Shown piece by piece: positions 23,057 through 30,539 of a stretch of DNA of 36,402 nucleotides. The stretch's first letter is position 1, and each line of letters starts with the position of its first letter. The notes beneath the pieces were generated by a model. That model saw nothing but the letters and a program-made list of their open reading frames with translations, was not told where the DNA came from and made no database searches. The stretch lies in contig JALSIX010000149.1 of assembly GCA_026989655.1 (NCBI GenBank), positions 1 to 36,402 on the forward strand. The letters are read 5' to 3'. The position numbers were made by a program, and so were the translations under genes. This DNA is from Caldilineaceae bacterium (GTDB lineage: Bacteria > Chloroflexota > Anaerolineae > Caldilineales > Caldilineaceae).

Positions 23057-24307
23057 GTGGAACGGACGCTTCGAGATGGGGCCCCAGGCAGGATGTCCCT
23101 GCAGTTGGTGGTGGGGGTGGGGTTGGCCCTGGTCATCAGCCTGGGCCTCTTCCTGTGGACCCTGAACCCGCCCCTGGAAGATCTGCGGGCCATGACCTTC
23201 TTCCTGTCGGCCGCGGCCATCCTCTCGGTGGGGGTGGGCTACGGCCTCTATCGCATGGGCTGGGTCCATCGTTCGCCTCGGCTGGGATGGACCTTGGTGG
23301 GGGGCTATGCGCTGGCCAGTCTGCTCACCTTCATGAACGTGTACGTCACCGCCCGGCTGATGTTCGTGAACGAGCACGATCTGCGGCTGGCCACGGTGCT
23401 TCTGGTGTACGCGGGGGGCATTGCCACCACCTTGGGGCTGTTCCTCTCCACCGCGGTGACGGACATCCTCCGCGCGCTGGAGGAGGCCGCGGCCGCCATT
23501 GCCCGGGGGCATCCCGGCGTGCGGGTGCCCGTGGTGGGCCGGAACGAGCTGGCGCGCCTGGCCGCGACCTTCAACCAGATGGCCCAGCGCCTGGAGGAGA
23601 CGGAGGATCTCCGTCGCCAGACCGAGCAGATGCGGCGCAACCTTCTGGTGTGGCTGGGCCACGATCTGCGGACCCCCCTGGCCTCTCTGCGGGCGGTGAC
23701 CGAGGCCCTGGCGGATGGGGTGGTGACCGATCCCCGGCAGGTGGAACGCTACCTCCAGATCGCCCAGCGGGAGGTCCACGCGTTGGGGAAGTTCATCGAC
23801 GACCTCTTCGACATGGCCCAGCTCGATGTGGGGCAGCTCCCCCTGGAGCTCCGGGCCAACTCCCTCGCGGATCTGGTCTCCGACAGCCTGGAGTCCATGG
23901 CCGTGTGGGCCGGGGAGAAGCGCATCCGGCTCCGGGGGCACGTGGCTCCGGACGTGGATCCGGTCACCATGGATGCCCGGCTGATCGGACGGGTGTTGGT
24001 CAACCTGCTGAGCAACGCGCTCCGACACACTCCGCCGGGCGGCTGGGTGGAGGTACGGGCCTGGCGGGTGGACTCGGGGCATGTGCAGGTGGAGGTGGCG
24101 GACTCGGGCCCGGGCATCCCCCAGGCGATCCAGGAGCGGATCTTCGAGCCCTTCTTCCGGGGCGAGCCCAGCCGAGTCCGCTCGGGCGGTCGGGTGGGGC
24201 TGGGCCTGGCCATCGCCCGGGGCATTGTCCGGGCCCATGGAGGGGAGATCGGGGTGGAGAGCGGCCCGGGGCAGGGGAGCCGCTTCTACTTCACCCTGCC
24301 GAGCTGA
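23057..24307 (+). CDS. Membrane sensor histidine kinase, HAMP-HisKA-HATPase
   Basis: 416 residues from a GTG start after GAGGAGG. Four membrane spans cover about residues 13-145 with only short loops, so there is no large outside sensing domain and the signal may be sensed in or at the membrane. A HAMP linker follows (ILRALEEAAAAIARGHP to FNQMAQRLEE), then the phospho-acceptor H202 (WLGHDLRTPLASLR), the N box (LVNLLSNALRHTPPGG), G1 (VADSGPGIP), F box (IFEPFFRG) and G2 (GRVGLGLAIARGIV). All catalytic motifs are intact. Its last 22 bases overlap the 3' end of the convergent metF-like gene. Confidence 0.93.
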   Translation: MERTLRDGAPGRMSLQLVVGVGLALVISLGLFLWTLNPPLEDLRAMTFFLSAAAILSVGVGYGLYRMGWVHRSPRLGWTLVGGYALASLLTFMNVYVTARLMFVNEHDLRLATVLLVYAGGIATTLGLFLSTAVTDILRALEEAAAAIARGHPGVRVPVVGRNELARLAATFNQMAQRLEETEDLRRQTEQMRRNLLVWLGHDLRTPLASLRAVTEALADGVVTDPRQVERYLQIAQREVHALGKFIDDLFDMAQLDVGQLPLELRANSLADLVSDSLESMAVWAGEKRIRLRGHVAPDVDPVTMDARLIGRVLVNLLSNALRHTPPGGWVEVRAWRVDSGHVQVEVADSGPGIPQAIQERIFEPFFRGEPSRVRSGGRVGLGLAIARGIVRAHGGEIGVESGPGQGSRFYFTLPS

Positions 24308-25284
24308 GGGGAGGAGGTGTCCCGGCGACGGGGGCGCTGCCACCCGGGCCGGGCCTGCCTGGGGAACAGCCCGGCCCGGTGGATGATCTCGGCCACGGTC
24401 TCCTCCTGGCGATAGGCCATGACATGGATGCCGTGGACCCCTTCGATCTCCCGCACCTGCTCGATGATCTCCACGCAGATGCGGATGCCCTCCTCCCGCT
24501 TGCGTTTCTTCGGGGTCTTGCGCAGCCGTTCCACGATCTCGTCGGGGATCCACACCCCAGGCACCCGGGTCCGCATGAACTCTGCGGCCTTTTCCGAGCG
24601 CAGAGGCCCCACCCCCACCAGGATGTAGACCTGTCGGTGCAGCCCCAGATCCCGCACCCGACGCATGTACTCCCGGAAGATCCGGATGTCGAAGCAGTAC
24701 TGGGTCTGGATGAAGTCCGCGCCTGCGGCCACCTTCTTGGCCAGGCGCAGGTGGCGGTACTCCAACGGGGGCACGAAGGGGTTGGCGGCCGCGCCCAGGA
24801 AGAAGCGGGGCGGGGTGGTCAGCCTTCGGCCACTGAGGAAGACCCCCTGTTCGCACATGATGCGGGCGGTTCGGAGGAGCTGGATGGAGTCCAGGTCGAA
24901 GACCCGTTTGGCCTCCGGCTGGTCTCCCACGGTCACGTCGTCCCCGGTCAGGCAGAGGACGTTCTTCACCCCCATGGCCGCGGCCCCCAGCAGGTCTCCC
25001 TGGATGGCGATGCGGTTCCGGTCCCGGCAGCTCACCTGGAGGACCGGCTCGTAGCCGGCCCGGGTGAGGAGCGCGCAGCAGCCCATGCTGCTCATGTGGC
25101 AGTTCGCGCCCGAGCCGTCGGTGGCGTTGATCGCGTCGCAGACCTCGGCCAGCACCAGCGCGTTCCGGTACACGTCCTCGGGATCCGCGCTGTCGGGCGC
25201 GTTCAGCTCCGCGGTGACCGCGAAACGTCCCGAGCGCAACACCCGCTCCAGTCGACTGTCCGCGCGCAGGGGTCTCTCGGACAT
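24286..25284 (-). CDS. metF: Methylenetetrahydrofolate reductase, MetF family
   Basis: 332 residues. This flavoprotein TIM barrel interconverts methylene- and methyl-tetrahydrofolate. Visible features are VTAELNAPDSADPEDV near the N-terminus with the catalytic Glu position, CRDRNRIAIQGDLLGAAAMGVKNVLCLTGDD (folate/FAD region with the conserved Asp), FDLDSIQLL, and GADFIQTQYCFD. GGAGGGAG precedes the ATG. The C-terminal ~25 residues are basic and specific to this protein. It follows a MetV-like gene by 55 bases; MetF and MetV form a complex in some anaerobes. With the MttB-like gene upstream, it may oxidise methyl-folate from demethylation rather than serve methionine synthesis. Confidence 0.9.
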   Translation of the reverse strand: MSERPLRADSRLERVLRSGRFAVTAELNAPDSADPEDVYRNALVLAEVCDAINATDGSGANCHMSSMGCCALLTRAGYEPVLQVSCRDRNRIAIQGDLLGAAAMGVKNVLCLTGDDVTVGDQPEAKRVFDLDSIQLLRTARIMCEQGVFLSGRRLTTPPRFFLGAAANPFVPPLEYRHLRLAKKVAAGADFIQTQYCFDIRIFREYMRRVRDLGLHRQVYILVGVGPLRSEKAAEFMRTRVPGVWIPDEIVERLRKTPKKRKREEGIRICVEIIEQVREIEGVHGIHVMAYRQEETVAEIIHRAGLFPRQARPGWQRPRRRDTSSPQLGRVK

Positions 25285-25339
25285 GGCCGTCTCCCTCCGG
25301 TGGCGCCTTTGGCGGGCGGCAGGCCTGCAGGGGCCGAGG

Positions 25340-25870
25340 CTAGGGATCTCCCGAGGTCTCTATCTCCAACTCCACCGGGACCCACCCGGGTGGGGTGCGG
25401 GCATCGATGCCCTCGAACATGTTGATCCACGCGGAGGTGTGCTCCAGTTGGCGGTTCACCGGCGGCTGGATGAGCCGGATCTCCTCCCCATAGTGGGCCA
25501 TACGGCTGCTCCGTTCCCAGGCCTGGACCCACACGCAGGGCATCTCTGGGATCACCTCACAGTGGCCGTCCGCGCGGACGCCGCCGCAGGGCCCGTTGCG
25601 GAGGTTCTTGGGGCAGTTCATGGGGCAGGTCATGCCGGTGCTGTGGAGGATGCACTGGCCGCACATCTGGCAGTTGAAGAGGTAGCCCTTCACCCACTCC
25701 TCGGAGCGGACGAAGAGGCGTTCGGTCCATCCGGGGCTGAGCCGCCGCATCCAGGGGTAGAGACGGCCCAGTACGGCCTTGGACCGGAGGTAGATCCACT
25801 CCAGGATCCGGGGATGGTCCTTCAACCACTCGCTCCCCGGCAGGCGCCGGGCCTCTGGCATCTGGGACAT
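25340..25870 (-). CDS. MetV-like Cys-rich protein (MTHFR C-terminal family)
   Basis: 176 residues. The centre is a cysteine-rich block: FNCQMCGQCILHSTGMTCPMNCPK then NGPCGGV, GHCEV and MPCVW, typical of the family found beside MetF and named MetV in acetogens, where it is required for a stable reductase complex and may carry an Fe-S or zinc centre. The N-terminus (WLKDHPRILEWIYLRSKAVLGRLYPWMRR) is helical and basic. It starts 23 bases after the methyltransferase stop, with AGGGG at a good distance, so the genes are co-transcribed. Confidence 0.85.
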   Translation of the reverse strand: MSQMPEARRLPGSEWLKDHPRILEWIYLRSKAVLGRLYPWMRRLSPGWTERLFVRSEEWVKGYLFNCQMCGQCILHSTGMTCPMNCPKNLRNGPCGGVRADGHCEVIPEMPCVWVQAWERSSRMAHYGEEIRLIQPPVNRQLEHTSAWINMFEGIDARTPPGWVPVELEIETSGDP

Positions 25871-25892
25871 GGCGTTGCCCCTGGCTCCGGGG

Positions 25893-27440
25893 TCACCCGG
25901 GGTACCCTGCCCTGCCGCGGAGGATCTGTTGCCGGCGTCGCTCCACGAAGGCCTCCAGGGCCTCCCGCAGGCCCGGGTCCATGGGGGGCGGGCTGTAGGC
26001 GGCCAGCATCTCCTTCCACCGGGCATTGGCCCGCCGGTAGGCGTCCTGGGCCCCTTCGGAGCTCCACTTCTCGTAGTTGTCCATGGCGAAGATCCGGTGC
26101 TGGTAGAAGGCCGTCTGGTAGTGGCGCATGGTGTGTTGGCTGCCCAGGAAGTGGCCGCCGGGCTCCACCTCTGCATACGCGTCCCAGGCGAACTGGTCCT
26201 CGTCCAGGGAGATGCCCCGGGCCAGTCGGTGCATCATGCCGCAGATCTCCAGGTCCAGGACGAACTTCTCGTACCCCGCGATGAGCCCCCCTTCCAGCCA
26301 GCCCGCAGCATGGAGCACGAAGTTCGTCCCCGCGTGCAGGGTGGGCCACATGGTGCTGGCCGATTCGTACCCGGCCTGGGCGTCGGGCACGCAGGAGGCG
26401 GTGAAGTTGCCGCCGGAGCGGTAGGGGAGGCCGTAGCGTCGGGCCATCTGCGCGCCCGCGTAGAGGGCCAGGGCGTTCTCCGGGGTGCCGAAGCAGGGGG
26501 CCCCGCTGCGCATATCGATGTTGGCCAGGAAGGAGCCGTAGATGCAGGGGGTGCCTGGCCGGATCATCTGCGCGTAGCAGATGCCGAAGAGGGCCTCCGC
26601 GTTCTGCTGGGCCAGGGTCGCGGCCAGGGTGGGGGGGGACATGGCTCCCGCGATGATGAAGGGGGTGATGAGGAGCCCTTGGCCGGCCTGGGCGTAGGCC
26701 TCCAGCGCGCCCAACATCCGATCGTCGTAGCGGAGGGGGCTGGAGACGTTGATCAGGGAGAGGACCACCGGGCGCCCGGGATCGTCCAGGGCCTCCTCTC
26801 CGAAGAGGAGCCGGCAGAAATCCACCGTGTCCTGGGCGTTGGCCTGGCCGGTGACGCTGCCCATGAAGGCCTTGTCGCTCAGGGTCGCGTGGGCCAGGAG
26901 CATGTCCAGATGGCGGACCGGCAGGGGCACGTCGTTGGGCTCCACCACGGTGCCGCCGGAGCAGTGGAGCTCTGGGGCCAGGTAGGTGAGCTTGACGAAG
27001 TTGTGGAAGTCGGCCAGGGTGGCCTGGCGGCGCCCCGTGTCCATGTCGCTGACGAAGGGAGGGCCGTAGACCGGGGCGAAGACCGTGTGGCGGCCGCCGA
27101 TGGGCAGGTCGTGGGCCGGGTTGCGGGCCCGGAGGGTGAAACGGGCCGGGGCTTGGCCCACGAAGTGCATGACCAGCTCCTCGTCCACGTACACCGTGTG
27201 TCCCTCCACCCGAGCGCCATGGCTGCGGAAGGTCTCCAGGGCGCGGGGGTAGTCCACGATGAGGACACCCCGGTCGCGGAGCAGCCGCATGGAGGCCCGG
27301 TGGATCTGCTCCAGGCCCTCCTCGTCCAGCACGGCCAGGGGTGGCAGCCGGTTCTCAATGGCCTGGATGGCCTGCTGGCCGATCTCCCGGCGCTGGCGCC
27401 GCTCCCGTCGTCGTTCCCGCCGTCGTGCGCGTCCGTCCAT
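25893..27440 (-). CDS. MttB-family corrinoid methyltransferase, non-pyrrolysine
   Basis: 515 residues, the normal length for MttB/MtgB proteins, which transfer a methyl group from a (quaternary) amine to a corrinoid protein. The frame is uninterrupted, with no in-frame UAG, so it belongs to the non-pyrrolysine branch that includes glycine betaine methyltransferase, not to true trimethylamine methyltransferase. Visible stretches are LEQIHRASMRLLRDRGV, VVEPNDVPLPVRHLDMLLAHATLSDKAFMGSVTG and a Gly-rich C-terminal half. I start at MDGRARRR, after GGGGAG; the first ~20 residues are very basic. The substrate is unknown. The corrinoid partner and the enzyme passing methyl to folate are not in the window. 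Confidence 0.88.
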   Translation of the reverse strand: MDGRARRRERRRERRQRREIGQQAIQAIENRLPPLAVLDEEGLEQIHRASMRLLRDRGVLIVDYPRALETFRSHGARVEGHTVYVDEELVMHFVGQAPARFTLRARNPAHDLPIGGRHTVFAPVYGPPFVSDMDTGRRQATLADFHNFVKLTYLAPELHCSGGTVVEPNDVPLPVRHLDMLLAHATLSDKAFMGSVTGQANAQDTVDFCRLLFGEEALDDPGRPVVLSLINVSSPLRYDDRMLGALEAYAQAGQGLLITPFIIAGAMSPPTLAATLAQQNAEALFGICYAQMIRPGTPCIYGSFLANIDMRSGAPCFGTPENALALYAGAQMARRYGLPYRSGGNFTASCVPDAQAGYESASTMWPTLHAGTNFVLHAAGWLEGGLIAGYEKFVLDLEICGMMHRLARGISLDEDQFAWDAYAEVEPGGHFLGSQHTMRHYQTAFYQHRIFAMDNYEKWSSEGAQDAYRRANARWKEMLAAYSPPPMDPGLREALEAFVERRRQQILRGRAGYPG

Positions 27441-27462
27441 GGTCGGTTGGCTCCCCAAGGGC

Positions 27463-28164
27463 TCACATCTTCTCCAACACCTCTTCCTGGAACGAGGCCA
27501 CATGGCGGTGCATGATGGCCTCGGCCCGGCTCGGGTCCCGCTCCTGGAGGGCCTCCAACAGGACCCGGTGCTCCTGGATGGCCTGGGCCATGCTCTCCAC
27601 CTGGGGCAGGACCACGTACCACAGACGCATGACGTGGCAGTAGAGCCAGTCCAGGATCTCGGCCAGGAACTCGTTGTGGGCGGCCTGGGCCAACAGGCGA
27701 TGGGCTTCCCGGTCCAGGTGGAGAAGCCACTCGTTGCGGCTCATCTCCGCGTATTCCTGGGGCGGAGTCCCCTCGGCCAGGGCCAGCAGCTCTCGCATGG
27801 CCTGGAGCTCCTCCTGGGTGGCCCGCTCCGCGGCCAGACGGGCGGCCAGGGTCTCCAGCTCCAGCCGGATCTCGAAGATCTTCTGCAGGTCCTGGGGGTT
27901 GAGATCGGCCACCAGGGTGCCCCGTCGGGGCAGGATCACCACCAGGTTCTCCAGGGCCAGCCGGCGGAGGGCCTGGCGGATGGGTGTGAGGCCGATGCCC
28001 AGCTCCTGGGCCAGCGCGGACTCGTCGAGCACCGCGGCTGGGGGCAGCTCCAACCGCACGATCTTGTCCCGGATCTTGCGGTAGGCCGTGGCACTGAGGG
28101 TCTCTCCCCGATCCCGGCGACGGCTCGATGCGGCCAGCATGGATATGGAGACAGGTGGTGCCAT
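27463..28164 (-). CDS. GntR-family regulator, FCD (FadR) subgroup
   Basis: 233 residues. N-terminal winged helix (~20-90): ATAYRKIRDKIVRLELPPAAVLDESALAQELGIGLTPIRQALRRLALENLVVILPRRGTLVA, the classic GntR pattern. The C-terminal all-helical FCD domain (~95-220) has EIRLELETLAARLAA, a conserved LHLDREAHRLLAQAAHN and EHRVLLEALQERD, whose Asp and His residues usually bind a metal beside the ligand pocket. GAGG precedes ATG 28164. It is the first gene of the MttB-MetV-MetF operon and divergent from a transporter operon, so it probably controls both in response to the imported substrate or a product. Confidence 0.92.
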   Translation of the reverse strand: MAPPVSISMLAASSRRRDRGETLSATAYRKIRDKIVRLELPPAAVLDESALAQELGIGLTPIRQALRRLALENLVVILPRRGTLVADLNPQDLQKIFEIRLELETLAARLAAERATQEELQAMRELLALAEGTPPQEYAEMSRNEWLLHLDREAHRLLAQAAHNEFLAEILDWLYCHVMRLWYVVLPQVESMAQAIQEHRVLLEALQERDPSRAEAIMHRHVASFQEEVLEKM

Positions 28165-28192
28165 GGGTGTGTTCCTCGGGATGGGTAGCGGT

Positions 28193-28204
28193 CTGAAATT
28201 TCAG
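28193..28204. promoter_or_regulatory. 12-bp palindrome, candidate GntR operator
   Basis: CTGAAATTTCAG, a perfect palindrome and one of the few AT-rich ones in the window. It lies between the predicted start point of the minus-strand promoter (near 28222) and the gntR ATG, where a bound repressor would block transcription. Confidence 0.45.
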
Positions 28205-28228
28205 TTTGATTTTTCCGGGATATCTGGT

Positions 28229-28258
28229 ACAATACTGCAAAACCCCCCGGATAGTCAA
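28229..28258 (-). promoter_or_regulatory. Promoter of the gntR-mttB-metV-metF operon
   Basis: Read on the minus strand: TTGACT (28258-28253), 18 bases, TATTGT (28234-28229). The -35 matches five of six bases. The predicted transcript start near 28222 leaves a ~58-base leader containing the palindrome at 28193. Confidence 0.65.
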
Positions 28259-28403
28259 GTCGTGCGAAACCGTTGGATGGGGGCCTGGCGGCCGGGCGTC
28301 CGGGACTGATGGCAGGGCCGGCCCCATTGCCCCTCGGCCAGGGCCCAGGAGGGCAACGGTTCCGCCCTGGGCCCGGCTGGGAAAGGAGGGAATGGCGGAT
28401 GCC

Positions 28404-28433
28404 TTGGTCTAGCTGACGGCCCTGTGCTATAAT
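28404..28433 (+). promoter_or_regulatory. Promoter of the third ABC transporter operon
   Basis: TATAAT (28428-28433) preceded by TGC, a consensus extended -10, with TTGGTC (28404-28409) as a weaker -35 at 18 bases. It points to the binding-protein gene at 28664 and diverges from the gntR promoter ~150 bases away. Confidence 0.65.
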
Positions 28434-28663
28434 GCAGCCACCGCCGCGTTGTCTGTAGCCCTCGTGTTGTCGGGCCTATCCACCTGCTTTGTCCCCCGGA
28501 GTTCGGAAGTCGTCCACCCAGGTCGAGGCCGCCCTCTGGGCTATGGACGTCGGCCTGGCCATGCTGTGTGCCCCGTCTTCCCTGGATGGAGGCAGGACTT
28601 CTGCCCAGCGTTCGCTATGGCTGTCCCTTCACATCACTTTCTCACGGCAAAGGAGCGTGTCTC
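28434..28663 (+). other. Leader of the third ABC operon
   Basis: About 220 bases of transcribed leader with no gene having a ribosome binding site. The last 25 bases hold the AAAGGAG of the binding-protein gene. I see no known riboswitch. Together with 28165-28403, which holds the minus-strand promoter and palindrome, it fills the ~500-base gap between the divergent operons. Confidence 0.4.
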
Positions 28664-30370
28664 ATGTCCCAGCCCACACCCCGCATCCATCCCCTGATCT
28701 ACGAGGCCCAGGACCAACTTCGTCGAGGGCGGATCACCCGGCGGGAGTTCATGCGCTACGCGACCCTGCTGGGAGCCTCGGTGGCCACCGCGTCGGCCCT
28801 GGCCGCGTGTGCCCAGCCCACCGCCCCGGCCCAGGAGGGGGCTGCGCCGGCCGAAGGGGGCGGTGCCGCCGCGCCGGCCCAGGAGGCCGCACCGGCCTCG
28901 GTCCAGCGTGGGGGCACCCTGCGCAAGGCCATGCAACTCCAGCGCATCGACCACCCGGCCCGCATGTCCTGGGTCGAGGCGGCCAACGTGGTCCGTCAGG
29001 TGGCCGAGTACCTGACCCTCACCGGCCCGGACAACATCACCCGGCCCTATCTGCTGGAGCGCTGGGAGGCCAGCGACGATGTCCAGACCTGGACCCTCTA
29101 CCTGCGCAAGGGGATCACCTTCAACAACGGCCAGGAGCTCACCGCGGACGACGTGATCTTCACCATCGGCCAGTGGCTGGACCCAGATGTGGGCTCCTCC
29201 ATGTTGGGGCTCATCTCCTACTGGGGCGGCATGGAGAACGTGGAGAAGGTGGACGACTACACCATCCGTCTCCACCTCCAGTCGCCCAACATCGCGGTGC
29301 CCGAACACCTCTTCCATTACCCCGCGGTCATCCTCCCCCGGACCTTTGAGGGTGATTTCATCAAGCAGCCCGTGGGCACCGGGGCCTTCACCCTGGCGGA
29401 GTACGCGGAGGGCGAGCGGGCCGTCCTCAAGGCCCGGCCGGACTACTGGCAGACGGGCGTGGACGGCCAGCCCCTGCCCTACCTGGACGAGATCATCTAC
29501 GTCTCCATCGACAAGGACGCGGCCGTGGCCGCGATCCAGGCCGGCCAGATCGACAGCATCTACCAGCCTCGGCCCAGCGACTACCTGGCCCTGAAGGACG
29601 TGCCGGGCATCTCCGTCTACTCTGTGGGCACCGCCCAGACCTTCGTGCTGCGGGTACGGGTGGACCTGGAGCCCTGGGACGACAACCGGGTCCGCACCGC
29701 GCTGAAGAAGTGCCAGGACCGGGAGAAGATCCTCCAGCTCTCCTACTTCGGCGAGGGCCTGGTGGGCATCGACGCCCACGTCTCCCCGGTCCACCCCGAA
29801 TACTGCGAGCAGCCCATCCCCGCCTACGACCCGGAGGGTGCCCGGGCCCTGCTGGAGGAGTACGCGGCGGAGAAGGGCATCGAGCTGCCCCTGCGGGTGA
29901 CCCTGGCCACCAAGAACGACGAGGCCGAGCCGGAGATCGCCCAGGCCTTGAAGGAACTGGCCGAGCCGGCCGGCTTCGACATCACCTTGGACATCACCGA
30001 GCCCAGCGGCTACTGGGATCGGTGGACCGAGGTGGACCTGGGCATCACCGCCTGGACCCATCGACCCCTGGGCATCATGGTCCTGCCTCTGGCCTACATC
30101 GCGGACGAGGAGGGCAAGCCGGTTCCCTGGAACGAGACCCGCTGGGTGGACGAGGAGTTCACCCAGAAGCTGCGGGAGGCAGAGCGGACCCTGGACCTGG
30201 AGGCCCGGCGGGAGATCATGTGCGACATCGAGGCGATCATGCAGGAGCGGGGGCCCATCGGCATCAGCTACTGGAAGAACGTGTGGAACATCACCCGTTC
30301 CGAGTTCCAGAACGTGGTGGCCCATCCCACCAGCTACGATCTCCTGTACGAGATCTGGAAGGAAGCGTGA
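28664..30370 (+). CDS. ABC substrate-binding protein, SBP_bac_5 family, Tat-exported lipoprotein
   Basis: 568 residues, ATG after AAAGGAG. The N-terminus combines a twin-arginine motif TRREFMR (25-31) with a hydrophobic run and lipobox LAAC (C49), so it is exported by Tat and then lipidated. A Gly/Ala/Pro/Glu-rich tether follows to ~85. The body has WTLYLRKGITFNNGQELTADDVIFTI, QPVGTGAFTLAEY, IDKDAAVAAIQAGQID and the end SYDLLYEIWKEA. The Tat route is common for Chloroflexota binding proteins. With the MttB-like operon divergent from it, a methylated amine or betaine-type ligand is possible; peptides cannot be excluded. Confidence 0.92.
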   Translation: MSQPTPRIHPLIYEAQDQLRRGRITRREFMRYATLLGASVATASALAACAQPTAPAQEGAAPAEGGGAAAPAQEAAPASVQRGGTLRKAMQLQRIDHPARMSWVEAANVVRQVAEYLTLTGPDNITRPYLLERWEASDDVQTWTLYLRKGITFNNGQELTADDVIFTIGQWLDPDVGSSMLGLISYWGGMENVEKVDDYTIRLHLQSPNIAVPEHLFHYPAVILPRTFEGDFIKQPVGTGAFTLAEYAEGERAVLKARPDYWQTGVDGQPLPYLDEIIYVSIDKDAAVAAIQAGQIDSIYQPRPSDYLALKDVPGISVYSVGTAQTFVLRVRVDLEPWDDNRVRTALKKCQDREKILQLSYFGEGLVGIDAHVSPVHPEYCEQPIPAYDPEGARALLEEYAAEKGIELPLRVTLATKNDEAEPEIAQALKELAEPAGFDITLDITEPSGYWDRWTEVDLGITAWTHRPLGIMVLPLAYIADEEGKPVPWNETRWVDEEFTQKLREAERTLDLEARREIMCDIEAIMQERGPIGISYWKNVWNITRSEFQNVVAHPTSYDLLYEIWKEA

Positions 30371-30439
30371 GCCCATTGGGGGAGCCGTTCCGAAGGAGGT
30401 GGCGTCGGCCCAGGCCGGCGTGCCCTCCTCGGAGCAGCA

Positions 30440-30464
30440 GGGGGGCCGGCGACCACGGCCCCCC
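30440..30464 (+). other. Intercistronic hairpin 1
   Basis: GGGGGGCCG (30440-30448) pairs perfectly with CGGCCCCCC (30456-30464) around seven bases. It lies 70 bases after the binding-protein stop with no T-run. Such hairpins often protect the binding-protein mRNA and reduce read-through to the permeases. Confidence 0.6.
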
Positions 30465-30493
30465 GGTGTAGGCGATGTCTAGCCCTGCTCAGA

Positions 30494-30523
30494 GGTGGGT
30501 GGGCGCGGAGACGTCCACCCACC
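30494..30523 (+). other. Intercistronic hairpin 2
   Basis: GGTGGGTGG (30494-30502) pairs with CCACCCACC (30515-30523) around a 12-base loop, 17 bases before the permease ATG. It may lower translation or transcription of the permease relative to the binding protein. Confidence 0.6.
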
Positions 30524-30539
30524 CACACCGGAGCTTGCC

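Noticed and set aside
22991-24856. Minus-strand open frame across the kinase gene
   Set aside because: Antisense shadow of a kinase gene with all catalytic motifs; no recognisable protein.
25893-27440. Pyrrolysine-containing trimethylamine methyltransferase
   Set aside because: The frame is full length with no in-frame UAG, so there is no pyrrolysine codon.
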